From CAZIAK01 sp964537035 (GTDB taxonomy: Bacteria > Planctomycetota > B15-G4), in assembly GCA_964537035.1 (NCBI GenBank), contig CAZIAK010000030.1, positions 1-64,000 of the forward strand: a DNA stretch of 64,000 nucleotides, in the 5' to 3' direction. The notes beneath the pieces are model-generated. The model had not been told where the DNA came from and made no database searches. It saw only the letters and a list, made by a program, of their open reading frames with translations. Below, in pieces: positions 7,809 through 16,688 of this stretch. The translations under genes and the position numbers were made by a program. Position 1 is the first letter of the stretch; each line of letters opens with the position of its first letter.

Positions 7809-9809
7809 ATGACTGCTTCCTCCTCGCGCACCGTTTCTCTCACCCCCGGCAAGCGGGTCTTGTTCCTCACCAAGGACCTCGACCTGATCGGCAAGCAGCT
7901 GCGAGGTGAGGTCGATCTGAAGATGGAGGACCTCTCCATCGACGATCTGCTCGATGACATCAACACCGACGTGATGACCCCGGCCTGGGTGTGCTTCAAC
8001 TACCGCCCGGAGGACATCGCCACCAACGCCTACGCGGGTCTGCTGAAGGATGGCGAGCGGGTGGTCCCCGAGCGGGCGCTCATGGATGGCAACTTCGAGG
8101 TCATCGTCTCCGGGCAGCGCAAGGGCACGGGCAGCTCGCGAGAGACGGCGCCCCAGTGCGAGCGCTGGTCGGGCATTCGCATCGTCATCGCCGCTTCGTT
8201 CGCGCCGATCCACGAGCGCAACAACCTCAACCTGGGGCAGATTCTCGGCGATCACGAGCAGCTGGTGCGCCTGCAGGCGGGGGAGCAGATCTCTCTCGAC
8301 GAGTTCACCGATCGTCTTGACCCGGTGACCAAGCTGATGGTCGAGTGCGGTGGGCTGTTCCCCTTTGCCAAGGCACTGGGCAGGGGTGAGATCGATGTTC
8401 CTGGGCCCTCCACGGCCCCCCGGCCCATGACCATGGCCGAGAAGATCATCAGCCGCCATCTGGTGGGTGGACCGGCGCCCGTGGCTCCTGGCGACGCGGT
8501 GATGGTCGCCGTCGATGGCGGCTACAGTCACGAGTTCACCACCGCCCAGGTGCATCACTTCTTGCGTGAAGAGTACGGCGAGCAATACGCCGTGCTGAAC
8601 CCGGACAAGTTCGCCGTCTTCGAGGACCACCTGCTCTACGCCGACGGGGTGAAGAAGTTCGCGCCCTTCATCGACAAGATCCAGGTCTTGCGCACCATGC
8701 AGACCGAGTTCCTCGAGCACACCGGCGTGCGGGACTACCAGAGCGAAGACGGCATCTCTCCTGGCATCTGCCACGAGATCGCCCGGCGGGATTTCGTCGA
8801 CCCGGGCGACTTCATCCAGGCCACGGACAGCCACACCTGCATGGGTGGAGGCAACAACGCACTGACCTACGGCGTTGGCGCCACCGAGTATGCGTCGCTC
8901 GTGGCCTCGGGGAGCACCTTCGTGAAGGTGCCCCAGTCGGTGCGTTTCGAGCTCACCGGCGAGCTGCCCCCGGGCGTGACGGCCAAGGACGTGATCCTGC
9001 ACATCTTGCTGCATTACGCTCGCAACGAGGTGACCCTCGATCGGGTGATGGAGTTCGGCGGGCCCGGCCTGGCGACCCTGTCTCTCGACGAGCGGGCCAC
9101 CCTGGCCAACATGGCCACGGAGTGCACGGCGAAGAGCGGCATCTGCGACGGCGACGAAGACCTGGTGCAGTGGCTGAAAGCGAACCGCGGCCGAGTGGAC
9201 GTCGACGCCCTTCGTGAGCGCTTGGTGGTACCCGACGAAGGCGCCCACTACGACGGCGGCGTGCACACCCTCGACCTCTCGGCCATGGCGCCCATGGTGG
9301 CCCACCCGGGCGACCCCGACCAGGGCATCCCCAGCGACCCTACCAACGGCGCCTTCGTCACCGAGATCGGTGCGGTGGACATCGACATCGCCTACGGCGG
9401 CTCGTGCACCGCAGGCAAAGTGGACGACTTCGAGATGTACGCCCAGGTCTGCGCCGAGGCGTTGGCTGCCGGTCGCAAGGTGGCCGACGGTGTCGACTTC
9501 TACATCCAGTTCGGTAGCGCGGTGACCCAGCGGGTGGCGGCGCAGAAGGGCTGGCTCGACGTGTTCGAGAAGGTCGGCGCCCGGCTGATCAACCCTGGCT
9601 GCGGAGCCTGCATCGGTTGCGGCCCGGGTGTCTCCGAGTCGTCTGAGCAGGTGACCGTGTCGGCCATCAACCGCAACTTCCAGGGTCGCAGCGGACCGGG
9701 CAGGCTCTACCTGGCTTCGCCGCTCACGGTGGCGGCCTCCGCCATCGCCGGTCGGATCGTGTCCTACGAGGTGGGCATGTTCTCGTCGGGGGTGCCAGCG
9801 GGCGCCTGA
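7809..9809 (+). CDS. Aconitase-superfamily hydratase with N-terminal swivel domain
   Basis: The 666-residue chain combines both halves of an aconitase/isopropylmalate isomerase in unusual order. Residues ~50-190 look like the swivel (LeuD-like) domain, with the substrate-binding GSSRE motif at 109-112 region and GIRIVIAASFAPIHERNN. Residues ~225-660 are the LeuC-like catalytic part: DSHTC at 340-344, then the three cluster cysteines, Cys533 in GGSCTAG and Cys598/Cys601 in NPGCGACIGCG, so a [4Fe-4S] cluster is expected. The family isomerises hydroxy-acids by dehydration and rehydration (citrate/isocitrate, isopropylmalate or homologues). Which substrate is used cannot be told. In aconitase A and LeuC/LeuD the swivel follows the catalytic domains; AcnB is the classic exception but has an extra HEAT-like domain not seen here. 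Confidence 0.82.
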   Translation: MTASSSRTVSLTPGKRVLFLTKDLDLIGKQLRGEVDLKMEDLSIDDLLDDINTDVMTPAWVCFNYRPEDIATNAYAGLLKDGERVVPERALMDGNFEVIVSGQRKGTGSSRETAPQCERWSGIRIVIAASFAPIHERNNLNLGQILGDHEQLVRLQAGEQISLDEFTDRLDPVTKLMVECGGLFPFAKALGRGEIDVPGPSTAPRPMTMAEKIISRHLVGGPAPVAPGDAVMVAVDGGYSHEFTTAQVHHFLREEYGEQYAVLNPDKFAVFEDHLLYADGVKKFAPFIDKIQVLRTMQTEFLEHTGVRDYQSEDGISPGICHEIARRDFVDPGDFIQATDSHTCMGGGNNALTYGVGATEYASLVASGSTFVKVPQSVRFELTGELPPGVTAKDVILHILLHYARNEVTLDRVMEFGGPGLATLSLDERATLANMATECTAKSGICDGDEDLVQWLKANRGRVDVDALRERLVVPDEGAHYDGGVHTLDLSAMAPMVAHPGDPDQGIPSDPTNGAFVTEIGAVDIDIAYGGSCTAGKVDDFEMYAQVCAEALAAGRKVADGVDFYIQFGSAVTQRVAAQKGWLDVFEKVGARLINPGCGACIGCGPGVSESSEQVTVSAINRNFQGRSGPGRLYLASPLTVAASAIAGRIVSYEVGMFSSGVPAGA

Positions 9810-9951
9810 TCGTGAAGGAGCCGATGGCGCACAGCGTGGCAGGGCCACTTCTCGTCGCTGGACGCCAGACTCTGCACCGTTGACCGGTACAGTGGCCAGC
9901 CACCACGCCCCGCCAGAGGGGCCGCCCCGAGGGCCATCAGAGGAGACATCG

Positions 9952-10260
9952 ATGAGCGCAGCTGAAGCCGAACCCGTCGCCCACGTTGCCTGGTATCGCC
10001 GCGACCAATGGGATCAGCTGCGCGCCGTCGCCGCCGACCCCGAGTCGCTCGAAGGGTCCTACGACGAGTGGCTGGTGGCCATCACCCACGGTCTCGATGA
10101 GCTGGTCGACAACGGTGTGAAGGTCCAGCCCATCGAGGTGGACATCGACGCCCTGGTGGCCTGGTGCGCCGCAGACGCCCGCGCCATCGACGGCTCGGCT
10201 CGGGCAGAGTTCGCCGCCCACGAGGCCGCCCGGCGCAGCGAAGAAGCCCCCGGCGCCTGA
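9952..10260 (+). CDS. Small conserved protein of unknown function
   Basis: A 102-residue acidic protein without signal peptide or membrane segment. The start at 9952 is supported by GAGGAG ending about 6 nt upstream. The body is AWYRRDQWDQLRAV followed by a short helix, DELVDNGVKVQPIEVDID and ALVAWCAADARAIDG; I recall similar short hypothetical proteins in many bacteria but cannot name a characterised family. It lies 142 nt downstream of the aconitase-like gene and in the same direction, and a hairpin follows the stop. Function unknown. Confidence 0.7.
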   Translation: MSAAEAEPVAHVAWYRRDQWDQLRAVAADPESLEGSYDEWLVAITHGLDELVDNGVKVQPIEVDIDALVAWCAADARAIDGSARAEFAAHEAARRSEEAPGA

Positions 10261-10268
10261 CAGCACAA

Positions 10269-10298
10269 GGGCCGGAGCATGACCTGATGCCCCGGCCC
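10269..10298. terminator. Hairpin between convergent genes
   Basis: GGGCCGGAGCAT at 10269-10280 pairs with ATGCCCCGGCCC at 10287-10298 with one mismatch and a 6-base loop. It lies between two convergent stops and could terminate both transcripts, although no T-run is present. Confidence 0.5.
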
Positions 10299-10330
10299 CC
10301 GATGCCCCGGCCCCTGGTGCCCCGGCCCCT
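10286..10330. repeat. 15-bp tandem repeat, three units
   Basis: The unit GATGCCCCGGCCCCT occurs at 10286, 10301 and 10316 with one variable base per copy, followed by a partial fourth unit. It overlaps the right arm of the hairpin and lies between convergent genes. Confidence 0.7.
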
Positions 10331-10351
10331 GATGCAGCCGCTCGGCCCGTC

Positions 10352-10987
10352 TCAGCGGTTGGGCTGAGGCGTCACGCGCAGGTAGGGCTTGAGCGTCTTC
10401 CAGCCCTTGGGGAATGCGACCTTCGCGTCCTCGTCCGACATGTTAGGGACGATGATCACGTCCTCGCCGTCGTTCCAGTTCACCGGCGTGGCCACGCTGA
10501 ACTCGCTGGTCAGTTGCAGCGAGTCGATGACCCGCAAGATCTCGGCGAAGTTGCGGCCAGCGGACGGCGGGTAGGTGATGGTGAGCTTGACCTTCTTGTC
10601 CGGGCCGATGACGAACACCGAGCGCACAGTGAACGTGTCGCTGGCGTTGGGGTGGATCATGTCGTAGAGCGCGGCCACGGTGCGGTCGGGGTCAGCCAGC
10701 AGCGGAAAGTTCAGGGCCACACCCTGGGTCTCTTCGATGTCGCCGGCCCAGGCCTTGTGATCTTCTAGCGAGTCGACGCTGAGCCCGATGGTCTTGCAGT
10801 TGCGCTTGTCGAACTCGGGCTTGAGCGCGGCCACCGCGCCGAGCTCGGTGGTGCAGACGGGCGTGAAGTCGAGGGGGTGGGAGAAGAGCACGCCCCAGCT
10901 GTCGCCGAGCCACTCGTGAAACTTGATCGTGCCGTCGGTGCTCTCGGCGGTGAAGTCGGGGGCGGTGTCGCCCAGGCGGATGGCCAT
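10352..10987 (-). CDS. 1-Cys peroxiredoxin (Prx6 subfamily)
   Basis: The 211-residue protein is a Prx6-type peroxiredoxin that reduces hydrogen peroxide and organic hydroperoxides in the cytoplasm. The peroxidatic Cys45 lies in HPLDFTPVCTTE, the family signature, with the conserved Thr42. The long C-terminal extension characteristic of Prx6 is present (TPVNWNDGEDVIIVPNMSDEDA). Other cysteines do not sit in a position typical of a resolving Cys. The ATG at 10987 follows CCGGAG with ~7 nt spacing. It is a monocistronic gene divergent from the DUF5946 gene, with 168 bases between the starts that should hold both promoters; I see no OxyR-type site I can support. Confidence 0.93.
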   Translation of the reverse strand: MAIRLGDTAPDFTAESTDGTIKFHEWLGDSWGVLFSHPLDFTPVCTTELGAVAALKPEFDKRNCKTIGLSVDSLEDHKAWAGDIEETQGVALNFPLLADPDRTVAALYDMIHPNASDTFTVRSVFVIGPDKKVKLTITYPPSAGRNFAEILRVIDSLQLTSEFSVATPVNWNDGEDVIIVPNMSDEDAKVAFPKGWKTLKPYLRVTPQPNR

Positions 10988-11155
10988 GTGAGATCTCCGG
11001 AGGATGTGCGGTTTTGGGGCGCTCTAGTCGCCGTGCCGCTCGGACAATAGGCGATGGGGGCCGCCTCTGGGAAGGGGCGTTCGGTAGGCTGGAGCGTCGC
11101 TGCGGATGGCGGCGCGAGCTGTCCCACGATCTCTGTTGTTCTTCGGTGCCTCCAG

Positions 11156-11680
11156 ATGACCACCCGATTGCAGACCACATGCCCTGGCTGCGGCCTGGAG
11201 CTTCCCGAGAAGCCCGCCGCCACGGGGGAGGGCTACTACAATGCGACTTCTGAGTGCTTTGATGTTTACACCGAGATTCTCGGTGAGGAGTTCGGCAGCC
11301 CGGTGTTGTTTGGCGCCGTCCACCAGCTGAGCGTGGACACCTACGCGGTGCAGCATGCCGGGGGGCCGCACCCGGACAAGTCCATGGGCGTGCACCTGGT
11401 CGGTCTGTACCTCGTGCTCGAACGGGGCTTCGAGCCAACCTCTGCACCGCCGATCATGCAGAAGATGGCCAGCGCCATTGACGTCTGGCCCCACTTCGAG
11501 CCGCCGGAGCGATCGGCAGAGCAGCGGCTGCACACCGTTTACGACGTGGCCATCTCCGAGTCGATCCCCGAGCAGATCGATGCGGTGAAGGCCTGGGCGC
11601 AGAGCGTGTGGGGGGCGTGGGCTCAGCATCACGACGCCGTGGCCGCACTGGTCGCTGAGCACGTCGATCTGGAGAGTTGA
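11156..11680 (+). CDS. DUF5946-like protein with zinc-binding start
   Basis: A 174-residue soluble protein that begins CPGCGLELPE, a CxxC pair that may bind zinc together with Cys residues downstream. The pattern CPGCGL, GYYNATSECFDVYTEILGEEF, LSVDTYAVQHAGGP and KSMGVHLVGLYLVLERG matches what I recall of the DUF5946 family, whose function is unknown. The DAVQH-like sequence TYAVQHA is the most conserved part. The ATG at 11156 is chosen because the CxxC begins nine codons later; no strong ribosome site is visible. It stands alone between the peroxiredoxin and the convergent glycosidase-like gene. Confidence 0.75.
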   Translation: MTTRLQTTCPGCGLELPEKPAATGEGYYNATSECFDVYTEILGEEFGSPVLFGAVHQLSVDTYAVQHAGGPHPDKSMGVHLVGLYLVLERGFEPTSAPPIMQKMASAIDVWPHFEPPERSAEQRLHTVYDVAISESIPEQIDAVKAWAQSVWGAWAQHHDAVAALVAEHVDLES

Positions 11681-11737
11681 CGAGCAGGACGCTCTGGTAG
11701 GCAGCCAAATCGAGGGAGGTCAGGTCAGCCTTCCAGG

Positions 11738-14053
11738 TCATGACCGCCGTTGCACACCAGTGACCGTGGCGCTGGGCCCGTCCCCCCGAGAACCGCTCCC
11801 GCCGCTGCTGTGGTGATGTGAGCTGAAGGCGCCGTCGATGAACAGGGGCACGTCGGGCTGGTCGACCGAGAACACGTACCAGGCCATGGCGCCTGCGGGC
11901 ACGGTCACCTCGATCTTCGCGACATACTCACGGTCGAGGGGCACCACGAACTGCGCGCCGTTCCAGCTGGCGACGTGCGCCTCGCGATCGAGTCCGGAGT
12001 AGTAAAGGGGGACCTCCACGTCGGTGACCACGTCTTCGTCGAGGGGGTTCCAGATCGCCAGGAGGCCCCGTTCGCGCAGCTGGGGATTGACGTGGAGCAA
12101 CATGTCGATGTCCCGTCCGTCCGCACGACGCAGGTGGATCACGTCGCTCTCGAGAATCGCCCGGTGGCGTTTGAACCAGTCCACCCAGCGGGTCACCAGC
12201 TCTCGGGTGGCGTCGCTGTCGTAGAGCCGGGGTCCGCGCCAGCAGGCCTGAACGCCGGCGCCCAGGTTGTTGGCCAGGTGATCTTCGTAGGCGTCGAGGT
12301 GCGTGGACAGGGGCTCCAGTGTGGCCGCCTCGCCGCCCCCCTGGTATTCGGTGAGGGGCACGAACATCCAGCCCATGGACGGTGGCTTGGTCCAGGTGCC
12401 GTCGTAGATGTTCTGCCGTCCGTGCAGCACCTGCTCGGCTCGGGGCAGTGACCAGTTGGTCTCCCGATAACCCATGCCGCTCTTGTTGCTGCCGGCGAGC
12501 ATGTAGGCGTCGGGCACGTTGAGGTAGACGCCCCGTGCGCGGCACCACTGATAGAACTCGGTGATCGTGCGCCACTGGGTCCATTGCGAATCGCCGAAGC
12601 CCTCGTGCCCCGGGTGCGTGGTGGACGCACAGGTGTCGCCGGGATAGCTGCCGTCATGTTCGAGCAGGTCGAAGTCGGTGCTCTCGATGAAGGCGTAGAG
12701 TTTGGCGAAGTAGTCCTGTCCCCACACGCTGCCCAGGCAGGGTGAGTGGCCGAAGCGCGCGTGGCCTCGCTCGCCGGTCTGCCAATCGATGACGTCGTCC
12801 TCGGGGGAGATGGCCCGGCTGGCCAGCAGGGAATAGCCACCCAGCTCGATGCCCTTCTGTTCGGCGTAGTCACCGAGTGAGCGCCAGAGTGCGAGGTTCT
12901 CGGCGCTCTCATCTTCGATGTTGAAGCCGCTGCCGAAGGTCAGGATGACCATCTCGAAGCCCACCTCGGCGCACTGATCGATGGCCAGGCGCACGGCCGC
13001 TGGGTCTGCGCTGCGCACGTGCATCATCAGCGGGTTCTCGGTGATCCAAGGCGCCAGAGTGCGCCACATCTTGCGTTCGGCCAGGCCCTGTCGTTCGCGG
13101 TCCGTGCTGTCGTGCACCAGCAGAAACGTGCGAAACGTGGTCAGCTCTTCGCCGGGGTCGAGCAGCACGTCGGGACCGATCTCGGGGCGCACCGAGAGCA
13201 ACAGTGGCGCTGTGCGGGCGTAGTTCACCTGAGTCGCGTAGTCAGGGTCGGCCTCCCAGTGCCCAACTCTGGCCAGAGCGTCCCCGCCCATGCCGCCGAA
13301 CGAGTAGTCGCTGCGTACGGTGATGTCGGGCAGTCGCCACTGGCTGCTGGCGTCCACGTGAGAGGCGGCCTCGACCAGGGCCAGCTCTTCGCTGGTGAAG
13401 CTCTGCAAGCGCACGGCCCGAGCGCCGCCGTTGCGCACCACCAGCCACTTGGCCAGCAGGGGGATGCCGTCGTACAACTCGTGGACCACATCGACGGTGA
13501 GTCCGGCGAGATCGTCGGCTCCGTCGGTGGTTTCAGTCGTGTAGGTCAGCACGAGTCGTCGGCCTGGCGGGGGCCACGGCCGTCCCTCGCTGTGTCGCAC
13601 CTGCCCCCAGGCGAAGGGTGCCTCCGTGTCGCCCTCGGTCCACCTGCGCAGATGCAGCGCGCTCGGGTTGGCGGTGAGCCTGTCGAGCCAGGCGGGGCGC
13701 AGGTAGGCGTAGTCGGGTTGCCCGAGCAATCCACCCACGGCCAGCTCCTTGCCGTCGACCGTGAGCCGGGCCTCGGGCTTCACGCCACGGAGCATGCTGG
13801 CGCCGGTCATGAGGTTGTCCAGGCTCACCGTGGCACCGTCCGGTGCGATGAGGAAGGTGCGCCGGATCAGGCCGTTCTCCAGGCGCAAAACGCCCGCGTT
13901 CTCATCGACGATGACCTGGGCCCGGTCGTCGACGGCATGCACCAGCCAGTCGGCTCGGGAGCTGTTGCGCGGTCGCAGGCAGCCGCCGCAGAGCAAGGAG
14001 ACGGCGGTGGCGAGGAGAAGGGCCTGGGCCCGGCGTTGTCGTCTCAGCTGCAT
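11738..14053 (-). CDS. Large glycoside-hydrolase-like lipoprotein (alpha-galactosidase superfamily-like)
   Basis: The 771-residue protein has a lipoprotein-type signal (LLLATAVSLLCGGC, Cys25). Residues ~45-330 are beta-rich, like the N-terminal super-sandwich of GH36/GH31-type enzymes. Residues ~350-650 contain repeated barrel-like segments: FEMVILTFGSGFN, LEHDGSYPGD and YLNVPDAYMLAGSNKSGMGYRE. LLEHDGSYPGD places an acidic residue where retaining alpha-galactosidases carry the nucleophile, but I cannot assign catalytic residues with certainty. A beta-sandwich follows. The tail ends in an unusual Ser/Gly/His run (SSHHHSSGGSGSRGD). ATG at 14053 is preferred over a GTG five codons upstream. A role in polysaccharide degradation at the cell surface is likely but not proven. 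Confidence 0.65.
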   Translation of the reverse strand: MQLRRQRRAQALLLATAVSLLCGGCLRPRNSSRADWLVHAVDDRAQVIVDENAGVLRLENGLIRRTFLIAPDGATVSLDNLMTGASMLRGVKPEARLTVDGKELAVGGLLGQPDYAYLRPAWLDRLTANPSALHLRRWTEGDTEAPFAWGQVRHSEGRPWPPPGRRLVLTYTTETTDGADDLAGLTVDVVHELYDGIPLLAKWLVVRNGGARAVRLQSFTSEELALVEAASHVDASSQWRLPDITVRSDYSFGGMGGDALARVGHWEADPDYATQVNYARTAPLLLSVRPEIGPDVLLDPGEELTTFRTFLLVHDSTDRERQGLAERKMWRTLAPWITENPLMMHVRSADPAAVRLAIDQCAEVGFEMVILTFGSGFNIEDESAENLALWRSLGDYAEQKGIELGGYSLLASRAISPEDDVIDWQTGERGHARFGHSPCLGSVWGQDYFAKLYAFIESTDFDLLEHDGSYPGDTCASTTHPGHEGFGDSQWTQWRTITEFYQWCRARGVYLNVPDAYMLAGSNKSGMGYRETNWSLPRAEQVLHGRQNIYDGTWTKPPSMGWMFVPLTEYQGGGEAATLEPLSTHLDAYEDHLANNLGAGVQACWRGPRLYDSDATRELVTRWVDWFKRHRAILESDVIHLRRADGRDIDMLLHVNPQLRERGLLAIWNPLDEDVVTDVEVPLYYSGLDREAHVASWNGAQFVVPLDREYVAKIEVTVPAGAMAWYVFSVDQPDVPLFIDGAFSSHHHSSGGSGSRGDGPSATVTGVQRRS

Positions 14054-14162
14054 GGCGAGGTGCTCCACGGGACGTGCGACATGACCCCGTCATACACGAT
14101 TGCCGATCCTGGCCCACGGTTGCTGTATCGTGAGGCGCAGCCAATGAGCGTTGGAGGACCCC

Positions 14163-14510
14163 ATGCCACAGTGCCCCAACTGCCACGCGCCCCTGACCCC
14201 GGGACGCCTGATGCGCATCAGCAAGCAGCGCTTTCCCTGCGAGGCTTGTGGGGTCGCACTGAACATCAACGCTCTGTACGTGCTGCTGCCTGTCTTCGCC
14301 TTGATCTTCCTCGGTGCGCCCCTGGCCAAGTCGGTGGAGGCTGGCGTGGTGGGCCTGGTGCCGGCGCTGGTGGGAGGTGTGCTGTTGCTCGTGGTGCTCA
14401 CGTTGGTGGGCTACGCCACGGCCACGGTGCGCCTCGCAGACGAGAGTGGTCGGAGCCGGTCGCGGCGAGTGGGCGACGGTCGTTCGTCCCGTTCGTCCCG
14501 TTCGTCCTGA
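14163..14510 (+). CDS. Small zinc-ribbon membrane protein
   Basis: This 115-residue protein starts with a zinc ribbon (CPNC at 4-7 and CEAC at 26-29) followed by two hydrophobic segments at ~37-57 and ~64-88, and a basic Arg/Ser tail that ends in three RSS repeats encoded by a 9-base tandem repeat. The architecture is that of the many small zinc-ribbon/two-TM proteins of unknown role. GGAGG seven bases before ATG 14163 decides the start. It is divergent from the glycosidase-like lipoprotein and 17 nt upstream of the hydrolase gene, so the two are probably co-transcribed. Confidence 0.75.
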   Translation: MPQCPNCHAPLTPGRLMRISKQRFPCEACGVALNINALYVLLPVFALIFLGAPLAKSVEAGVVGLVPALVGGVLLLVVLTLVGYATATVRLADESGRSRSRRVGDGRSSRSSRSS

Positions 14511-14527
14511 CGCGCTCGACAGGCGAG

Positions 14528-15331
14528 ATGCCCATCGCCTGTCGTACTCACGGCTCGGGGCCCACGACGCTTGTGGTGTTGCACGGGGGCCCCGGTGCGC
14601 CGGGCGATCTGCTCCCCTTGGCCCAGCGACTGGGACAGAACTACACCGTGCTCGAGCCCTTGCAGCGGCGCAGCGGAGGGCCATCCCTCACGGTCGCGAG
14701 CCACGTACGTGATCTGGAGCAACTGCTGGCCGAACGCTGCGGTGAGCTGCGCCCGATCATTCTCGGCCATTCGTGGGGCGCCATGCTGGCCCTGGCCCAC
14801 GGCGCGGCTCACCCAACCCGCGCAGCCGGCCTGGTGCTGGTCAGCTGCGGGACGTTTGATGTGGCCTCCCGAACCGAGCTGGCAACCCGTCGCGAGGCAG
14901 GCCTCGACGCCGACTTGCGCAGCCGCATGGAGGCCACTCGGCGTGAGATCACCGACCCAGACAAACGGTTGGCGGCCATGGGCTGTCTGTTCACCGAGGC
15001 CGACGGCGTCGACTTGATGCACAGGCCAGGGCCGTTGGAGGGTTGCGATGCCCGGGGGAACAGCGAGACCTGGTCGGACATGATCCGTTGCCAGGAGAGC
15101 GGCCTCTTTCCCGCCGCTTTCTCAGCGATCAAGGTGCCCGTGCTCATGTTGCATGGAGAGCAGGACGCTCACCCGGGCGCCATGACTCGTGCGGCCCTTG
15201 CGCCACATCTGCCGCAGCTGCGATACGTCGAGTGGGCGGACTGTGGCCACTCGCCGTGGCTCGAACGATCCGTTGCGGAGCCGTTCTACGCCACCCTCCA
15301 TGACTGGATAGCCGCCAAGCCGTCTGAGTGA
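14528..15331 (+). CDS. Alpha/beta hydrolase, proline-iminopeptidase-like
   Basis: A 267-residue cytoplasmic alpha/beta hydrolase. The oxyanion segment HGGPGAPG near residue 20, the nucleophile elbow GHSWGA with the catalytic Ser near residue 81, the late Asp in LHGEQDAHP and His in DCGHSPWLE give a complete triad. HGGPG together with GHSWGA is typical of proline iminopeptidases and related acyl hydrolases, but the substrate is not determined. No signal peptide is present. The start at 14528 immediately precedes the conserved first strand; it has only a weak ribosome site and may depend on translation of the upstream membrane-protein gene. Confidence 0.85.
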   Translation: MPIACRTHGSGPTTLVVLHGGPGAPGDLLPLAQRLGQNYTVLEPLQRRSGGPSLTVASHVRDLEQLLAERCGELRPIILGHSWGAMLALAHGAAHPTRAAGLVLVSCGTFDVASRTELATRREAGLDADLRSRMEATRREITDPDKRLAAMGCLFTEADGVDLMHRPGPLEGCDARGNSETWSDMIRCQESGLFPAAFSAIKVPVLMLHGEQDAHPGAMTRAALAPHLPQLRYVEWADCGHSPWLERSVAEPFYATLHDWIAAKPSE

Positions 15332-15386
15332 GAGCAGAAGCTGACGGCGCCATCACCAGGACGGCCTCGCCCGTCAGTTTCGCAGC

Positions 15387-16688
15387 TCAGGGCAAGGTGA
15401 TCCGGCGCACGACGAAATGGCTGTTCCCGGTGGGGCCCTTGTCGTTCACGTAGATGTGCTTGCCCGTGGGGTCCACGGCGATGCCATTGGGCAGGGAGTG
15501 TTGAGCGTTGGCACCGCTGCCATCATTGAGCCCCCGGCTACCCTGCCCCGAGACCAGGCTCACCTCGCCGGCGGGCGTCACCTGGTAGACCTGGTGGCCC
15601 ACCCGGTCGGTGATGAACAGGGCTCCATGGGACCAGGCCACGTGTCCGTTGCCCTTGCCCGGGAGGTTGGCGACGAGCTTCTGCGATCCCTCCTCGTCCA
15701 GGGCGAGCACCACGCCGTCCTTGTAGTTGACCACGTAGACCGTGCCGTCGGGGGCCACGGCGATGCCGTTGGGGCCGGAGAGCAGCCCGCCCTGGGAGAG
15801 GGTCGCCACGGTGCCGTCCGGCGCCACGGTCATGATGGCCTGGCTGGTGTAGTTGGTGATGAACAGCGTGCCATCTGCGCCGGTGTCGATGCCCACGGGG
15901 CCGGACAGCCCGGCGATGGCCAGGTCGGTGCGGGTGCCGTCGGGGGCGACGCTGAAGACCTTGCTCGTGCCGTGGTCGACCTGAAGCAGGTTGCCGTCCC
16001 CGTCGAGGGTGCAGTCCGCAGCCTTGGTGAAGCCCGTGGTGAGCAGGGACATCTCGCCCTCGGGAGAGAGCTTCCACACGTTGCTGGTGAAGTCGGCGAT
16101 GTAGAGGGTGCCGTCGGCTGCGAGCTCGACCCCGCCCGTGCCCCCTACGAGCTGACCGGTCAGCGACGCGACGACGGTCTTCGGGTCGGGTGGCCTGATG
16201 CGCGGGTTGGCGATGAACGCGGTCAGGCGCTCGTCGCCACGCAGGCTGTCCAGGTCGGTGTCCGTGCCCATCAAGGTCACGTTCCCAAAGCCCAGGTTGC
16301 GGGCCCGGTGCAGATACTGGAAGGCCCGCTCCGTGCGTCCCGACAAGGCGTGGGCGCAGGCGGCGTTGTACAGGGCCGCCGGGATGAGCTGGTCGCCCTT
16401 GGGCGCGAGACCGGCCGTCATCAAATGGGCGGTGAGAGCTTCATCGAGTCGCCCCGCGCTGTGCTGCGCCATCCCCAGGTAGAACCAGGCCACGTGCTTC
16501 TCTGGGTCCTGGTCGAGAAAGGCCTCCAGGGTCTGTACTGCCTGATCGAACTGCCCGGCCTGCAGCTCGGCGAAACCCTGCTTGATCTCGGGCTCCAGCC
16601 AACCCAGGCGAGGGTCCTGGGCGTTGGCTGCGGTCGCGAAGAGCAGCGCGGCAAGTGTGGTCAAAGCGCAAAAAACAGGGCGTGACAT
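15387..16688 (-). CDS. Secreted TPR plus NHL-type beta-propeller protein
   Basis: The 433-residue protein has a signal peptide cleaved after ANAQ (~residue 23). Residues ~30-140 form TPR-like helical pairs (AELQAGQFDQAVQTLEAFLDQDPEKHVAWFYLG begins the first; described here by its positions). Residues ~175-430 hold six or more NHL/SMP-30-like blades, recognisable by GPVGIDTGADGTLFITN, GPNGIAVAPDGTVYVVN and PNGIAVDPTGKHIYVND. These propellers bind ligands or partners; no catalytic residues are evident. AGGAG six bases before ATG 16688 fixes the start and excludes the upstream in-frame extension. Monocistronic, divergent from leuB. Function unknown. Confidence 0.82.
   Translation of the reverse strand: MSRPVFCALTTLAALLFATAANAQDPRLGWLEPEIKQGFAELQAGQFDQAVQTLEAFLDQDPEKHVAWFYLGMAQHSAGRLDEALTAHLMTAGLAPKGDQLIPAALYNAACAHALSGRTERAFQYLHRARNLGFGNVTLMGTDTDLDSLRGDERLTAFIANPRIRPPDPKTVVASLTGQLVGGTGGVELAADGTLYIADFTSNVWKLSPEGEMSLLTTGFTKAADCTLDGDGNLLQVDHGTSKVFSVAPDGTRTDLAIAGLSGPVGIDTGADGTLFITNYTSQAIMTVAPDGTVATLSQGGLLSGPNGIAVAPDGTVYVVNYKDGVVLALDEEGSQKLVANLPGKGNGHVAWSHGALFITDRVGHQVYQVTPAGEVSLVSGQGSRGLNDGSGANAQHSLPNGIAVDPTGKHIYVNDKGPTGNSHFVVRRITLP

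Noticed and set aside
7698..9848. Long minus-strand frame opposite the aconitase-like gene
   Set aside because: The plus strand encodes a full aconitase-type protein with cluster cysteines; the antisense product has no recognisable features.
11738..11870. His-rich and RGD-containing tail of the glycosidase-like lipoprotein as metal or integrin motif
   Set aside because: A three-His run and a single RGD in a low-complexity tail are too short to support a function.
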